Shown here: positions 44,259 to 53,722 of the stretch, piece by piece
How the letters are laid out: each line of letters starts with the position of its first letter
Position numbering within the stretch: the stretch's first letter is position 1
DNA from: Bradyrhizobium sp. CCBAU 53338
GTDB lineage: Bacteria > Pseudomonadota > Alphaproteobacteria > Rhizobiales > Xanthobacteraceae
Direction of reading: 5' to 3'
Assembly: GCF_015291665.1 (NCBI RefSeq)
Contig: NZ_CP030048.1
Span: 2,046,001 to 2,110,000 of the forward strand
Length of the DNA: 64,000 bases
Position numbers and translations under genes: made by a program
Notes under the pieces: generated by a model
Database searches by the model: none
The model's input: the letters and a program-made list of their open reading frames with translations, nothing else
Told to the model about the DNA's origin: nothing

Positions 44259-46478
44259 TCACCTCGCTACTCTCCGGCGTGCCCCGGCGCGTCCGAACAG
44301 GGTTCGGAAGGCGCTCACGATGATCGAGGCGAACTCGGGATCGTTGATGTTCTGCTTGACGCGAATGAGCTGCCGGTTGCCGGTCAAACGCACTGTGCGT
44401 TCCAGCGTCCGGAACAGCGCGGCGTCGGCCTCGGGGTCCCAGAACGGCTGGCCGCGGGCATCGAGCGCGGAAACGCCACCCTCGGGGAGGAAGAAGCGCA
44501 CGGGCCCGTCCATCTGGTTCAACCGTTCGCCGATCCAGCGGCCCATGCGCTCGTTCTCTTCCGCGGTCGTGCGCATCAGCGTGACCTGCGGATTATGGAC
44601 GTGGAATTTACGGCCGCGATAGCGCTCGGGGACGGTGTCCGGCGCGCCGAAATTGACCATGTCGAGAGCGCCGACCGAGCCGACAAAGGGCAGGCGGGTG
44701 CGGATCACGGCGCTGAAGCGATCCTCCGTCGCCGGAAACACGCCGCCCATCAGGAGGTCGCATATCTCGGTGGTGGTGAGATCGATCACGCCGGCAAGCT
44801 GGCCGGACTCGACGAGCTTCTCCATGGAGCGGCCGCCGACGCCGGTGGCGTGAAACACCAGGCATTCGAAATCGTCGCGTAAGTCGGCTGCGATCTTCTG
44901 CACGGCCGGCGTGGTGACGCCGAACATGGTGATGCCGATCGACGGCAGCCCCGCGCTTGCCGCGCGCTCCCTGTCCTCGCGCTGGTCGAGCCGCGCCTTG
45001 ACCATGCCGATGATGGCGTTGGCGCCATTCGACAGCACGGCGCGCGAGATCGAGTTGAGGCCCTGCACGTCGGTGACCGAATACATCATGGTGATGTCGG
45101 CGGGACCGACATAGGGCGCGACGTCGCCCGAGGCGACTGAAGAGATGATCAATTTGGGCACCCCGACGGGGAGGGTGCGCATAGCGGGGGCGACCAGCGA
45201 TGCCGCGCCAGAGCCGCCGGCAGAAATCACGCCGGCGACGTTGCCCTGGCGTTTGATCCAGTTGGCAAACGCCTCCGCCATCGCCGTCACGGCGGCGCCG
45301 CGGTCCGGGCCGAACACGGCGGAACCGCCGCGGCCATGGTTCAGCGCGATCTCCTGCGCGGAAACGTCGCAAGTTGCATGCTTGCCGCTGGTGGAGACGT
45401 CGACCAGCCGCGTGCGCAGCCCGGCCTCGCCGATGATGTCGCGGATGAAGCGCAGCTCCGTGCCCTTGGTGTCGAGCGTGCCGACGACCAGCACCGCCGG
45501 CGGGCCCGAGGCCTGCGCCGTCGTCGTCGGCTCGCGCTTGCGCCGAGCGGTCTCGTCGAGGCGCGAGACCTGCGTTGACAGCGTGCGCGCCGCCGCTTCG
45601 ATGCGGCCGATCGAGACCGGCTGCGACCAGCGCGTCGGCGGGGTGGGGTTGGAGATGTAGACCCGGATCGGACCGCTGCTGCGTGGAGGCTGAGCAGCTG
45701 GCTTTGTTTCGCCGCCCGCCGCCGTCATATCGATATCGGGCTCTAGTTCGGCATGCAGTCCGACGCCAAGCAGGCGTTGCTGCAGCTCTCGGTCAGCGGA
45801 CAGCCGCGCGGAATCGATGATGCGGTTGATGCGGCCGTTGACCATGATCGCGACATTGCGCGAGATCGCGGTAGCGACGCCGATGTTCTGCTCGATCACG
45901 AGTACTGACATGTCGCCGTCCTCACCGAGCTGCAGCAGCATCTCCTCGACCTGGGCGACGATGACGGGCGCAAGCCCCTCGGTCGGCTCGTCCATGATCA
46001 GCAATTGTGGATTGGTCAGCAGCGCGCGCGAGATCGCGAGCATCTGCTGCTCGCCGCCCGAGAGCTGGCCGCCGCCATGGTCCTTGCGCTCGGCGAGCCG
46101 CGGAAAGGTGTCGTAGATGCGCTCGACGGTCCAGGCGCCGGAGCGCATGCCGCCGGCGAGCCGCAGATGTTCGTCGACGCTCAGCGAGCGCCAGAGCCGG
46201 CGGCCTTGCGGCACGTAGCCGACGCCCAGCCGCGCGATCTGCGCCGGCGGCCGGCGCGTGATGTCCTCACCGCGCACCCGGATCGAGCCGCCGCTGACCG
46301 ACACCAGACCCATGATCGCCTTGCACAGCGTGGTCTTGCCCATGCCGTTGCGCCCGACCACCGAGAACACGCCGGCGTCGAGGGTGAGGTCGACACCCTG
46401 CAGCGCGTGCGAATGGCCGTAATAGACGTCGAGGCCACGGACCTCGAGTGCGGCGGCGGAGCGGCGGGCCTCACTCAT
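44259..46478 (-). CDS. Fusion: LivF-type ABC ATPase plus Tm-1-like/UPF0261 domain
   Basis: A 739-residue protein. Residues 1-240 are a complete LivF-type ATPase: Walker A GRNGMGKTT, signature LSGGEQQMLAISRALL, Walker B LLIMDEPTEGLAP. Residues about 240-325 are a linker, and about 330-730 are a Tm-1-like ATP-binding (UPF0261) domain: VLVVGTLDTKGTELRFI, AGVISAGGSGAASLVAPAMR, FGVTTPAVQKIA and VFHATGVGGRSMEKL. The start overlaps the LivG-like gene by 8 bases. The usual LivF is about 235 residues, so this is a true gene fusion and not a read-through artefact. Confidence 0.92.
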   Translation of the reverse strand: MSEARRSAAALEVRGLDVYYGHSHALQGVDLTLDAGVFSVVGRNGMGKTTLCKAIMGLVSVSGGSIRVRGEDITRRPPAQIARLGVGYVPQGRRLWRSLSVDEHLRLAGGMRSGAWTVERIYDTFPRLAERKDHGGGQLSGGEQQMLAISRALLTNPQLLIMDEPTEGLAPVIVAQVEEMLLQLGEDGDMSVLVIEQNIGVATAISRNVAIMVNGRINRIIDSARLSADRELQQRLLGVGLHAELEPDIDMTAAGGETKPAAQPPRSSGPIRVYISNPTPPTRWSQPVSIGRIEAAARTLSTQVSRLDETARRKREPTTTAQASGPPAVLVVGTLDTKGTELRFIRDIIGEAGLRTRLVDVSTSGKHATCDVSAQEIALNHGRGGSAVFGPDRGAAVTAMAEAFANWIKRQGNVAGVISAGGSGAASLVAPAMRTLPVGVPKLIISSVASGDVAPYVGPADITMMYSVTDVQGLNSISRAVLSNGANAIIGMVKARLDQREDRERAASAGLPSIGITMFGVTTPAVQKIAADLRDDFECLVFHATGVGGRSMEKLVESGQLAGVIDLTTTEICDLLMGGVFPATEDRFSAVIRTRLPFVGSVGALDMVNFGAPDTVPERYRGRKFHVHNPQVTLMRTTAEENERMGRWIGERLNQMDGPVRFFLPEGGVSALDARGQPFWDPEADAALFRTLERTVRLTGNRQLIRVKQNINDPEFASIIVSAFRTLFGRAGARRRVAR

Positions 46479-47253
46479 GGCCGCCTCCGAGATAAAGCTC
46501 CTGCACCTCGGGGTCGGACTGGATCTCCTCCGGCAGCCCCTCCTTGAAGATGCGGCCGTTGTGCATCATCGTCACGCTCTCGACGACGCGCAGCGCGACA
46601 TCCATGTCATGCTCGATGATGATGTAGCCGATATGCGCCGGCAGCGAGGTCAGGATCTCGACCAGCTCGGCGCGTTCGGTCGGCGACAGGCCGGCGGCGG
46701 GCTCGTCGAACAGCACGAAGCGCGGCGCACCTGCGAGCGCCAGCGCGATCTCGAGCTGGCGCTGCTGGCCGTGCGCGAGCTCGGCGACGCGTTGGTCTTT
46801 CACGGCGGTCAGATGCACGGCCTGCACCAGGCCATCGGCTGCATGGATCAGCGCATCGTTCTGGGTGGGCCGCAGGAAGGAGAAGCGTCCGCGCGAGACG
46901 CCGCGACAGGCAAGATACACATTGTCCTGCACGGTGAGGCCGGGGAACAGCGCGGAGATCTGATAGGTCCGCCTGAGGCCACGGCGAATGCGCTCATAGG
47001 GCGGGAAGTGGGTGACGTCCTCGCCGAAGAAACGGATCGTGCCCGATGTCGGTGGGAAGTCGCCGGTGATGCAGTTAAACAGCGTGGTCTTGCCGGCGCC
47101 GTTGGAGCCGAGCACGGCGCGCCGTTCGCCGGGGCGCACGGTGATGGTGACGTCGGTCAGCGCCGCCAGCGCGCCGAACAGCCGGGTGACGCCGCGCAGC
47201 TCGAGCGCAGCACCGGCACCGACGGCGGAGAGGCGCTGGGCGACGCTATCCAT
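46471..47253 (-). CDS. Branched-chain-amino-acid-type ABC ATPase (LivG-like)
   Basis: A 260-residue ATPase: Walker A GSNGAGKTT, a LivG-typical insertion region RGLRRTYQISALFPGLTV, signature-like LAHGQQRQLEIALALAG (the first Ser-Gly of LSGG is LAHG, as usual for LivG proteins) and Walker B VLFDEPAAGLSP. It overlaps the LivM-like gene by 8 bases and the fusion ATPase gene by 8 bases. Forms the ATPase pair with the LivF domain of the next gene. Confidence 0.93.
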   Translation of the reverse strand: MDSVAQRLSAVGAGAALELRGVTRLFGALAALTDVTITVRPGERRAVLGSNGAGKTTLFNCITGDFPPTSGTIRFFGEDVTHFPPYERIRRGLRRTYQISALFPGLTVQDNVYLACRGVSRGRFSFLRPTQNDALIHAADGLVQAVHLTAVKDQRVAELAHGQQRQLEIALALAGAPRFVLFDEPAAGLSPTERAELVEILTSLPAHIGYIIIEHDMDVALRVVESVTMMHNGRIFKEGLPEEIQSDPEVQELYLGGGHE

Positions 47254-48334
47254 GGCCGCGCCCTCCGCCCAGCCGATCCGACTGCGGGCGATGGCTCTGC
47301 CGCCAGCGCTGCCACAGGCCGATCATGCCATCCGACGACCAGAACACGATGGCGAGGAAGCCGAGGCCGATAAGCAGCCGGAAACGGTTGCCGTCGAGCC
47401 CGATCTTGACCAGGAAGTCGAGCGCGAAGGTGCGCAGGAGCACGAACACGAGCGCGCCGATATAGGGACCGATCGGCCGGGTGATGCCGCCAACGACAGC
47501 GATGATGAGGATATCGATGCAGGCGCCGACGCTGACCGAACCCGGCGAGATCTGGCGATAGTTCCAGACCTGGAGCACACCGGCGAGGCCGGCGATGAAG
47601 GATGCCACCGCGTAGGCGGCGACGCGGTGCGCATTGACGTTGAAGCCGAGCGCCGCCATGCGGCGCGGGTTGTCGCGCACGCCCTGCAGTGCTAGGCCGA
47701 ACGGCGCGCGGGAGATGTAGTCGACGGCGAAATAGCACAGCGCGGCGACTGCGAGCACGACGTAGTAGAAGGGGATATCGGATCGCCAGTCGACGCCCCA
47801 GAAATGCGGCGTCGCGACGTTGTTGATGCCGGTGTGGCCGTTGAAGATCGCCCAGTTCTGGTTGGTGAAGTAGTAGAACGCCGCCCCGATCGCGAGCGTG
47901 ATCATGATGGTGTAGATGCCTTCAGTCCGTACCGCGAGCGCGCCGCCGAGCGTGCCGAAGATGGTCGCAAGCGTCAGCGCCATCGGTACGGCGAGCCACC
48001 ACGGCCAGCCCAGGCTGATATTGGCATTGCCGCTGACGCCGAACACCGCGACCATATAGGCACAGAAGCCCGCGATGGTGAGCTGCATCAGGCTGACCAT
48101 GCCGCCATAACCGGCCAGGAACATCAGGCTGAGCGCGATGGTGCCGAGCATCAGCGTGGTCGCAAAAATCTCGATCAGGAAGAAGCCGTTGGCGATCAGC
48201 GGCATGATCAGAAGGATCACGGCGACGATCCAGGCTGCGGGATTGTTCAGGTCGGGCCAGCCGCGGGCGGCCTGCCGCTGCGCCGATGAAGCGGAGCTGC
48301 GGATCCGAATGCGAGTATCGTGGGTGACGGACAT
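47246..48334 (-). CDS. Branched-chain-amino-acid-type ABC permease (LivM-like)
   Basis: A 362-residue membrane protein with about nine to ten helices. LivM family segments: LMFLAGYGGMVSLMQLTIAGFCAY, GALAVRTEGIYTIMITLAIGAAFYY and RAPFGLALQGVRDNPRRMAALGFN. The N-terminal 30 residues are polar. One base separates it from the LivH-like stop. Confidence 0.92.
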   Translation of the reverse strand: MSVTHDTRIRIRSSASSAQRQAARGWPDLNNPAAWIVAVILLIMPLIANGFFLIEIFATTLMLGTIALSLMFLAGYGGMVSLMQLTIAGFCAYMVAVFGVSGNANISLGWPWWLAVPMALTLATIFGTLGGALAVRTEGIYTIMITLAIGAAFYYFTNQNWAIFNGHTGINNVATPHFWGVDWRSDIPFYYVVLAVAALCYFAVDYISRAPFGLALQGVRDNPRRMAALGFNVNAHRVAAYAVASFIAGLAGVLQVWNYRQISPGSVSVGACIDILIIAVVGGITRPIGPYIGALVFVLLRTFALDFLVKIGLDGNRFRLLIGLGFLAIVFWSSDGMIGLWQRWRQSHRPQSDRLGGGRGHG

Positions 48335-48335
48335 G

Positions 48336-49346
48336 TCAGCGCCTCGCCAGCAGGCCCTGCGGCCGAAGCGCCAGCACCAGCACCATGATCAGGAAGGTCA
48401 CGACGATGGCGTAGGTCGGGATGTAGACCGAGCCGAGCTGCTCGGCGAGGCCGATGATGAGCGCGCCGAGGGCGGCACCGGGGATCGAGCCCATGCCGCC
48501 GACGATCACGACCACGAGGGACGCCAGCAGGAAGCGGATGTCCTCGCCGGGCGACAGTGACTGGAAGGTGCCGCCGACCACGCCCGCGATACCGGCAAGG
48601 CCGGCGCCGAGTGCGAACACCAGCACGAACACGATCTGGATGCGCACGCCGGTCGCGGCGAGAATGTCGCGGTCGTCGACGCCGGCGCGGATGATCATGC
48701 CGATCCGGGTGCGGTTGAGCGCGAGCCACATCGCGATGCCGATGATCACGGAAGCCAGGAAGATCACGAGTCGCACCAGCGGATAGCGCAAGTAAACCGG
48801 CTCGCCGGAGGATTTCACCGCGGTGATCAGCGGCAGCTCGATCGGGCCGATCAGCCAATTCGGGGTCTGGATCTGGTAGAAGTCGCCGCCGCAGGCCCAC
48901 AGCATCAAATCGGCGAACACGATCGAGAGGCCGATGGTCACCATGGTTTGCCTGAGATCCTGGCCCTCCATCCGGCGGAACACGAGCATCTGAAGCAAGA
49001 CGCCGACCAGCGCCGTCAGGATGAAGGCGACGATGAAGGAGAGGATCCACGACCCGGTCGAGGCGCTGATGGCGTAGCCGACATAGCCGCCGAACAGATA
49101 GAGCGAGCCGTGTGCAAGGTTGACGTTGCGCATCAGGCCGAAGATCAGCGTGAAGCCGCTGGCGACGAGGAAATAGAGGCCACCAAGCGTAATGCCGTTG
49201 AACAGCGCGTTGAGGAACACCCGCTTGCGGCCGATGGTGTCCTCAAGCCCGGACGGCCAGACCGCGAAAATCAGCCACAGCAACACGGCAACTGCGATGA
49301 TGATGATCAGTGCCCAAGCGGGATGGCGCTCGATAAAGCGGGTCAT
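48336..49346 (-). CDS. Branched-chain-amino-acid-type ABC permease (LivH-like)
   Basis: A 336-residue membrane protein. LivH segments: FNGITLGGLYFLVASGFTLIFGLMRNVNLAHGSLY (split), RTRIGMIIRAGVDDRDILAATG and the C-terminal FLLASLVVVIVGGMGSIPGAALGA. An N-terminal extra helix (residues 10-32) precedes the usual start. Encoded upstream of the LivM-like gene; 198 bases separate it from the AraC gene. Confidence 0.92.
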   Translation of the reverse strand: MTRFIERHPAWALIIIIAVAVLLWLIFAVWPSGLEDTIGRKRVFLNALFNGITLGGLYFLVASGFTLIFGLMRNVNLAHGSLYLFGGYVGYAISASTGSWILSFIVAFILTALVGVLLQMLVFRRMEGQDLRQTMVTIGLSIVFADLMLWACGGDFYQIQTPNWLIGPIELPLITAVKSSGEPVYLRYPLVRLVIFLASVIIGIAMWLALNRTRIGMIIRAGVDDRDILAATGVRIQIVFVLVFALGAGLAGIAGVVGGTFQSLSPGEDIRFLLASLVVVIVGGMGSIPGAALGALIIGLAEQLGSVYIPTYAIVVTFLIMVLVLALRPQGLLARR

Positions 49347-49543
49347 GGCGTCACCTCGCTCCGCTTGCGATGGTCGCCATCACACTTCGGATACAGGTCA
49401 GACAGCCCTGTGCAGGCTGCGTACGTCGCCATGGACGTGCGTCCTCCCGGACTTGAGCGATCCTCTTGCCGGGATCGCGTTCCGCCCATCCTAGTGGGGC
49501 GGCGAGAGAGGCACTTGATCGTGAGTATCTTTTCGCGCGTCCG

Positions 49544-50371
49544 TCAGCCGCGCAAAACCTTGGCCGCGCGGCGATAATCGGTCGGCGCCATCCCGACATT
49601 GGCGGCAAAGAAGCGGGTGAAACCGCTCTGCGAGGAGAAGCCGAGGTCGAAGCCGATGTCGGCGATCGGCGCCTCGCTCGCCACCAGGGCTTCCAGCGCC
49701 TGCTCCATCATCAGCGTGTTGAGATAGAGGTGCGGCGTGACACCGGTCTGGGTGCGGAACAGCCGGTAGAAATGCGGCCGCGACAGGCCGGATTCGCGTG
49801 CGATGGAGTCAAGCTCGATCTCCGCGCCGGGACTTTCCGACATCATCTTGATGCACTTGCGGACGCGATAATCGGTGATGGAGCCATTTGCGCGCAGATC
49901 GGGCGCGGTCTCGGCCTGCTGCCAGCTTTCGTCGTAGCAGATATCGATAAGCCGTCGCAACTCGCCATCGAGGCTGTTCAGCGAGGGTGCGCCGCACACA
50001 AGGGCTGCGGCGTGCCTGATCTGCTTATCGAGCGCCGGCGATCGCGCGAACTGAGTACGGCCGAAGCGGAGGCGGTCGGCGCCGGGCGCATCGGGCGCGA
50101 ACCATTCCGCATTGACATAGAGCACGAAGAAGACGGCGCCGCCGTCGAGGTCGGTGGGAAGGAAATTATGCGGCTCCCACGGATTGACCGCGACGACCGA
50201 GCCTTCGGTGAGGTCGTAGCGTCCGTCGTTGACATCGATGCATGCGGAGCGCCCGCCGACATGGAAGATCAAATGACCTTCGCGATGCGCGTGGATATTG
50301 AAGGGGCGGTTCAACTGATAGACCGTCGCCCGGCCGAAACGGCCGTGGAAGACGGCGAGCGCCCGGCTCAT
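49544..50371 (-). CDS. AraC-family transcriptional regulator
   Basis: A 275-residue regulator. The N-terminal cupin-like sensor domain (INIHAHREGHLIFHVGG-like stretch, GSVVAVNPWEPHNF) is followed by two C-terminal helix-turn-helix motifs (LDSIARESGLSRPHFYRLFR and IADIGFDLGFSSQSGFTRFF). ATG 50371 is used, with GGGAGGGAAG upstream; the frame open to 50434 has no homology there. Located between the binding-protein and permease genes, it is the likely ligand-responsive activator of the cluster. Confidence 0.92.
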   Translation of the reverse strand: MSRALAVFHGRFGRATVYQLNRPFNIHAHREGHLIFHVGGRSACIDVNDGRYDLTEGSVVAVNPWEPHNFLPTDLDGGAVFFVLYVNAEWFAPDAPGADRLRFGRTQFARSPALDKQIRHAAALVCGAPSLNSLDGELRRLIDICYDESWQQAETAPDLRANGSITDYRVRKCIKMMSESPGAEIELDSIARESGLSRPHFYRLFRTQTGVTPHLYLNTLMMEQALEALVASEAPIADIGFDLGFSSQSGFTRFFAANVGMAPTDYRRAAKVLRG

Positions 50372-50499
50372 GCCTTCCCTCCCAGAAGCTTTTGTCTTTT
50401 TTTGTAGCGTTCTACAACCGGGGAGAGAATGCAAGAGTTCGCGTGTCGCGCCTCTGCAAATCTCTCCCGGTCAGTCATCACGTCGCTGACGCGACTACG

Positions 50500-51750
50500 T
50501 CAGTACTTCTTACATTCCGGTACTGTACGACTGGGCAGACCGATCTTGGCGAACACGGCGGGGTCGTAGCCCAGCGTCTGGTTGACGTTCGGGATCACCT
50601 TCACGACCTTCGAGAACAATGCACCCTTGCCGTCATCGACCACTTCGGTGACGAAATTGGTGCCGATCGCTTGGCGGTTGGAGTCGAGCTTGATCTTGCC
50701 GTTGGGCGCGTCGAGCTCAATTTTGGCGAGAGCAGCCTTGTACTTGGACTGGTTGTCGCTGAGATCGCCGTTGACCTGACGCAGCGCCAGGATCAGCGCC
50801 ATGGTCGAGCCGTAATAGTTGGTGGCGAGCAGCGACGGGCTCGGGAAGCGCTTAGCCGGCGGGAAGGCGTCCTGATAGTCCTTCACGAACTTCTGCCAAC
50901 CCGGATCCTCCCAGGTGTCGGCCTGGCCGCTGGCGGCCAGCGTGCCGATCAGCGCGTTCTTGGCGTTGCCCTTGGACGACAGGATGGTCTGGTCGATCAT
51001 GATCGAGCCGCCCATCAAATGCGCCTTGCCGCCAGCCTGCTGGTACTGGTTGAGGAAGTTAACCGCGTCGGCGCCGCCGAGGCCGAGATAGATGGCATCG
51101 ACATCGTCGGGCAGGGCGGCGATGACCGAGGCAAAGTCCTTGGTGCCGAGCGGCACCCATTGCCGGTTGGTCACTTGCCCGCCGGCGCCGCAAAATTCGA
51201 GCACGAGGCCAAATACCTGGGTGTAGATGAAGGAGTAATCCTCGCCGACGGTCGCGATCTTGCGATAACCCTTGGTCTCGTAGGCGTATTTGCCGAGGCC
51301 GACCTGCCACTGCGCGCCATCCATGTTGTAGCGGAAGAAGTTCGGGGCCGGATCGACATAGGTCGTTTCCTGCGCGCCGGAGGCCGCGTTGATGAAAGTC
51401 AGCTCCGGATGAGTCTTTGCGAAGTTCTTGACCGCGATGCCCTCGTCGCCCGAGAGCGGCGAAAGCAGAATCTGCACCTTGTCCTGCTCAATCAGCTTTC
51501 GCACAGCGCGTACTGCGGAATCGGGCGTCGCGTCGGTCGAGGCGATGACGAATTCGAGTTCCTTGTCGCCGACCTTCTTGCCGAGCACGTTGAGTGCCGT
51601 CTGGAAGCCGCGGATGCCGTCCTCGCCGAGTACGGTGTAGGTACCTTCGAGCGTCGCAGTGACGCCGACCTTGATCTTCTCTTGTGCGAAGGCGGGGCCC
51701 GACAACAATAAGCTGCTCAACGCAATCAGTCCTAGACTGCCTTTCAACAT
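50500..51750 (-). CDS. Branched-chain-amino-acid-type periplasmic binding protein (LivJ/K-like)
   Basis: A 416-residue Peripla_BP_6 protein with a signal peptide (SLGLIALSSLLLSGPAFAQE). Typical features: IKVGVTATLEGTYTVLGEDGIRGFQ, VQILLSPLSGDEGIAV and the central KIATVGEDYSFIYTQVFG. GGAGGAGAG precedes ATG 51750. First gene of the cluster. Proteins of this family in soil bacteria often bind aromatic acids or other organic compounds, so the name does not fix the ligand. Confidence 0.9.
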   Translation of the reverse strand: MLKGSLGLIALSSLLLSGPAFAQEKIKVGVTATLEGTYTVLGEDGIRGFQTALNVLGKKVGDKELEFVIASTDATPDSAVRAVRKLIEQDKVQILLSPLSGDEGIAVKNFAKTHPELTFINAASGAQETTYVDPAPNFFRYNMDGAQWQVGLGKYAYETKGYRKIATVGEDYSFIYTQVFGLVLEFCGAGGQVTNRQWVPLGTKDFASVIAALPDDVDAIYLGLGGADAVNFLNQYQQAGGKAHLMGGSIMIDQTILSSKGNAKNALIGTLAASGQADTWEDPGWQKFVKDYQDAFPPAKRFPSPSLLATNYYGSTMALILALRQVNGDLSDNQSKYKAALAKIELDAPNGKIKLDSNRQAIGTNFVTEVVDDGKGALFSKVVKVIPNVNQTLGYDPAVFAKIGLPSRTVPECKKY

Positions 51751-52424
51751 TGCTCTCCTCCATAGGGCATTCTTGTCGCTTTTTTTGCTGCATCCTAGCT
51801 TCCGTCACACGAAGCGGCATTTTGGTAAAGAGGGCAGTCGCTTCGACGGTTCTTGTAAAGGAGGCTAGCCGAACTCGGATGCAGCGCTCGCGTCGGAGCC
51901 ATGCGCGGCTTAACGGATAGTCTCATTTTAAATGCTGCGCCGCAAATCGTTCTGCGGTGCAATAGGTACTGCTACGCTATAGCTGATAGCAGGTTCTACA
52001 TGCAGCAGCAGTCTGCTTCTGGCCTTGCAGCAACGCGAAGCGGAGCACCAGCATCGGAAGGCGCGCGTTGCTACCAATACACAAACCGATTTCCGCGCTG
52101 ATACCTCGGGCGCTGTTTGTAGAGGTCGTACTACCAAATCCAGACAAAATCCTTCGTCGTCGATGGGTGTCGGCGCCTGTTACGCCTCCGTGACTTTCAT
52201 TTTTGGGCCGCTTCTGTACTGGCCTCCGGGCTACCGCCCGAAAAATTGGTTCCCTTTAGCGCGCCGACCAAATGCTACTTGTCCGGTTCTTCTATGAGAA
52301 ATATCAATATTGGCATGAGCGATATGATCGCGACCCCGGTCACGAATGACTCAGGGCGCTCTTCCATGATCGATGTAGCCGCATCGTGGTTGCCTAGCGG
52401 CTTCCTGAATCGTGGATTTAGGTC
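51751..52424. other. Upstream region of the 22-kb cluster
   Basis: About 670 bases without a convincing gene. It must contain the promoter of the cluster (minus strand) near 51760-51850. Short frames here have no family resemblance. No hairpin or repeat stood out. Confidence 0.45.
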
Positions 52425-52616
52425 ATGACTGCGTCCAGTGTCGTTGAGCAATCCTTCGATATTGCCTGGGGCGTTCTTGCAAAGTCCGAAGTTGTGCGAC
52501 CTGCTGTGGCCGCCAACTTGCTCCTTGAAAGCATCCTCACGCAGATAAGGATGGGTGAGTTTCGCCCGCTCATGCTCGGAAACCGGGCCTTCGAAGCATG
52601 TCGTACCCGCCGCTAA
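52425..52616 (+). CDS. Small hypothetical protein, paralogue of the one at 58378
   Basis: A 63-residue protein. It aligns along its length with the product at 58378-58623: both have S-F-[DE]-I-A-W near residue 10, then a helix, an Ile-rich segment (ESILTQIRMGEFRPLMLGNRAF here) and a final Arg-rich end. This two-copy conservation supports that both are real genes. No function is known to me; predicted mostly helical and soluble. Confidence 0.65.
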   Translation: MTASSVVEQSFDIAWGVLAKSEVVRPAVAANLLLESILTQIRMGEFRPLMLGNRAFEACRTRR

Positions 52617-52642
52617 AAGAGGGGCTGCAATCAAGGCGGATC

Positions 52643-52864
52643 CTAAGTAGTCGTCGAAGCAAGAGCGATCCGATCGGGCTCTTGACCGCCCTCCATAACA
52701 ATTGCAATCGAATTACCATCTCGCACCAGATGAGGCTTCTCTGTAGCTAAACTACGCGCTAACGCCTTGGCATGCGCAGGCGCCTCGCGCTCATCCGCGC
52801 AATCCTGGCCGAGGACGCCGTGAGCGGGCGTATCGCCCACGAGATGGAGGTAGAAGCGGGGCAT
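52643..52864 (-). CDS. DUF6894-type small protein
   Basis: A 73-residue protein starting MPRFYLHLVGD, the typical opening of the small DUF6894 family abundant in rhizobia, with a later helix (EAPAHAKALARSLATEK) and a C-terminal strand (GNSIAIVMEGG). ATG 52864 is preferred over the TTG at 52873. Related to the protein at 59560. Function unknown. Confidence 0.7.
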   Translation of the reverse strand: MPRFYLHLVGDTPAHGVLGQDCADEREAPAHAKALARSLATEKPHLVRDGNSIAIVMEGGQEPDRIALASTTT

Positions 52865-52873
52865 TGCGGTCAA

Positions 52874-53230
52874 TCATGGAGGCTGCACATGCCGAGAATG
52901 GGTTAGTTGTCAGCGCGTGCCGATGCGTTGATGTCGTGGGCAGAAACCGAGAAAATGCTCCGCGTCCAACATACCCATTGCGTCCGGTTGTCACCCGGCA
53001 GTGCATTGGACAAACGCGGCTATGTTCGCAAAGTTGCTAACAAGCGAGAGCTCACGCTGACCCTCGGCCTAGTTCCCGGAAGGCGGAATCACTATCCGCG
53101 GCCTTTGCGATGCTGCTCAGAGCCACCAAGAGCAGCGTCTAATCTTACAGCGTGGTCTTTTACGAAGTAGCAGCCCCAGCTCCGGAAGGGGTGATGAGCT
53201 GAGGCCGCTGTTGCTTCGGAACGGAAGCGA
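52874..53230. other. Spacer before the IS66 derivative
   Basis: About 360 bases; overlapping short frames in both directions have no recognisable family. I see no regulatory structure. Confidence 0.4.
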
Positions 53231-53323
53231 ATCCAACCGTAAGCCTCCGGTGGAGGCCGCCTTCCCGGATCGGGTTCGATCGTGAGATGGTTTGCTCATT
53301 AATTCGCAAGCAAATGAGCAAAC

Positions 53324-53722
53324 GTGACGACGGTTACGGTTCTGTCCGGTCCAGAGCGGCGACGGCGGCGGACGAGTGCCGAGAAGCTTCGGATCGTGGA
53401 GGAGAGTCTGGCTCCTGGAGCCAGTGCTGTCGAGGTTGCCCGGCGACATGACGTTCACCGCAATCTGATTACGGCTTGGCGGCGGCAGGCGCGGACCGGC
53501 GTCCTCGCCCGCGGGCCCGAGGCGATGCAGCGGCAGGATGGCGAAGTCTGTTTTGCGGCAGTCTCGATTGCGTCAGACCGGCAACCTTTGACGGCGCCCG
53601 GGAGCTGCGGCGCGATCGAGATTGAGTTCGCGGCTGGAGCTCGGATGCGGATCACGGGCGCGGTTGACGCCGCGACGCTGACCGCAGTTGTGGCGGCGCT
53701 GACTGATGGACGGCCGCGGTGA
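53324..53722 (+). CDS. tnpA: IS66-family accessory protein TnpA
   Basis: A 132-residue protein with helix-turn-helix RRRTSAEKLRIVEESL and VARRHDVHRNLITAWRRQAR, as in IS66 OrfA. It starts at GTG 53324. The C-terminal part (IEIEFAAGARMRITG) also matches the family. Its stop overlaps the tnpB start (GTGA), the normal IS66 arrangement. Not a transposase by itself. Confidence 0.9.
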   Translation: MTTVTVLSGPERRRRRTSAEKLRIVEESLAPGASAVEVARRHDVHRNLITAWRRQARTGVLARGPEAMQRQDGEVCFAAVSIASDRQPLTAPGSCGAIEIEFAAGARMRITGAVDAATLTAVVAALTDGRPR

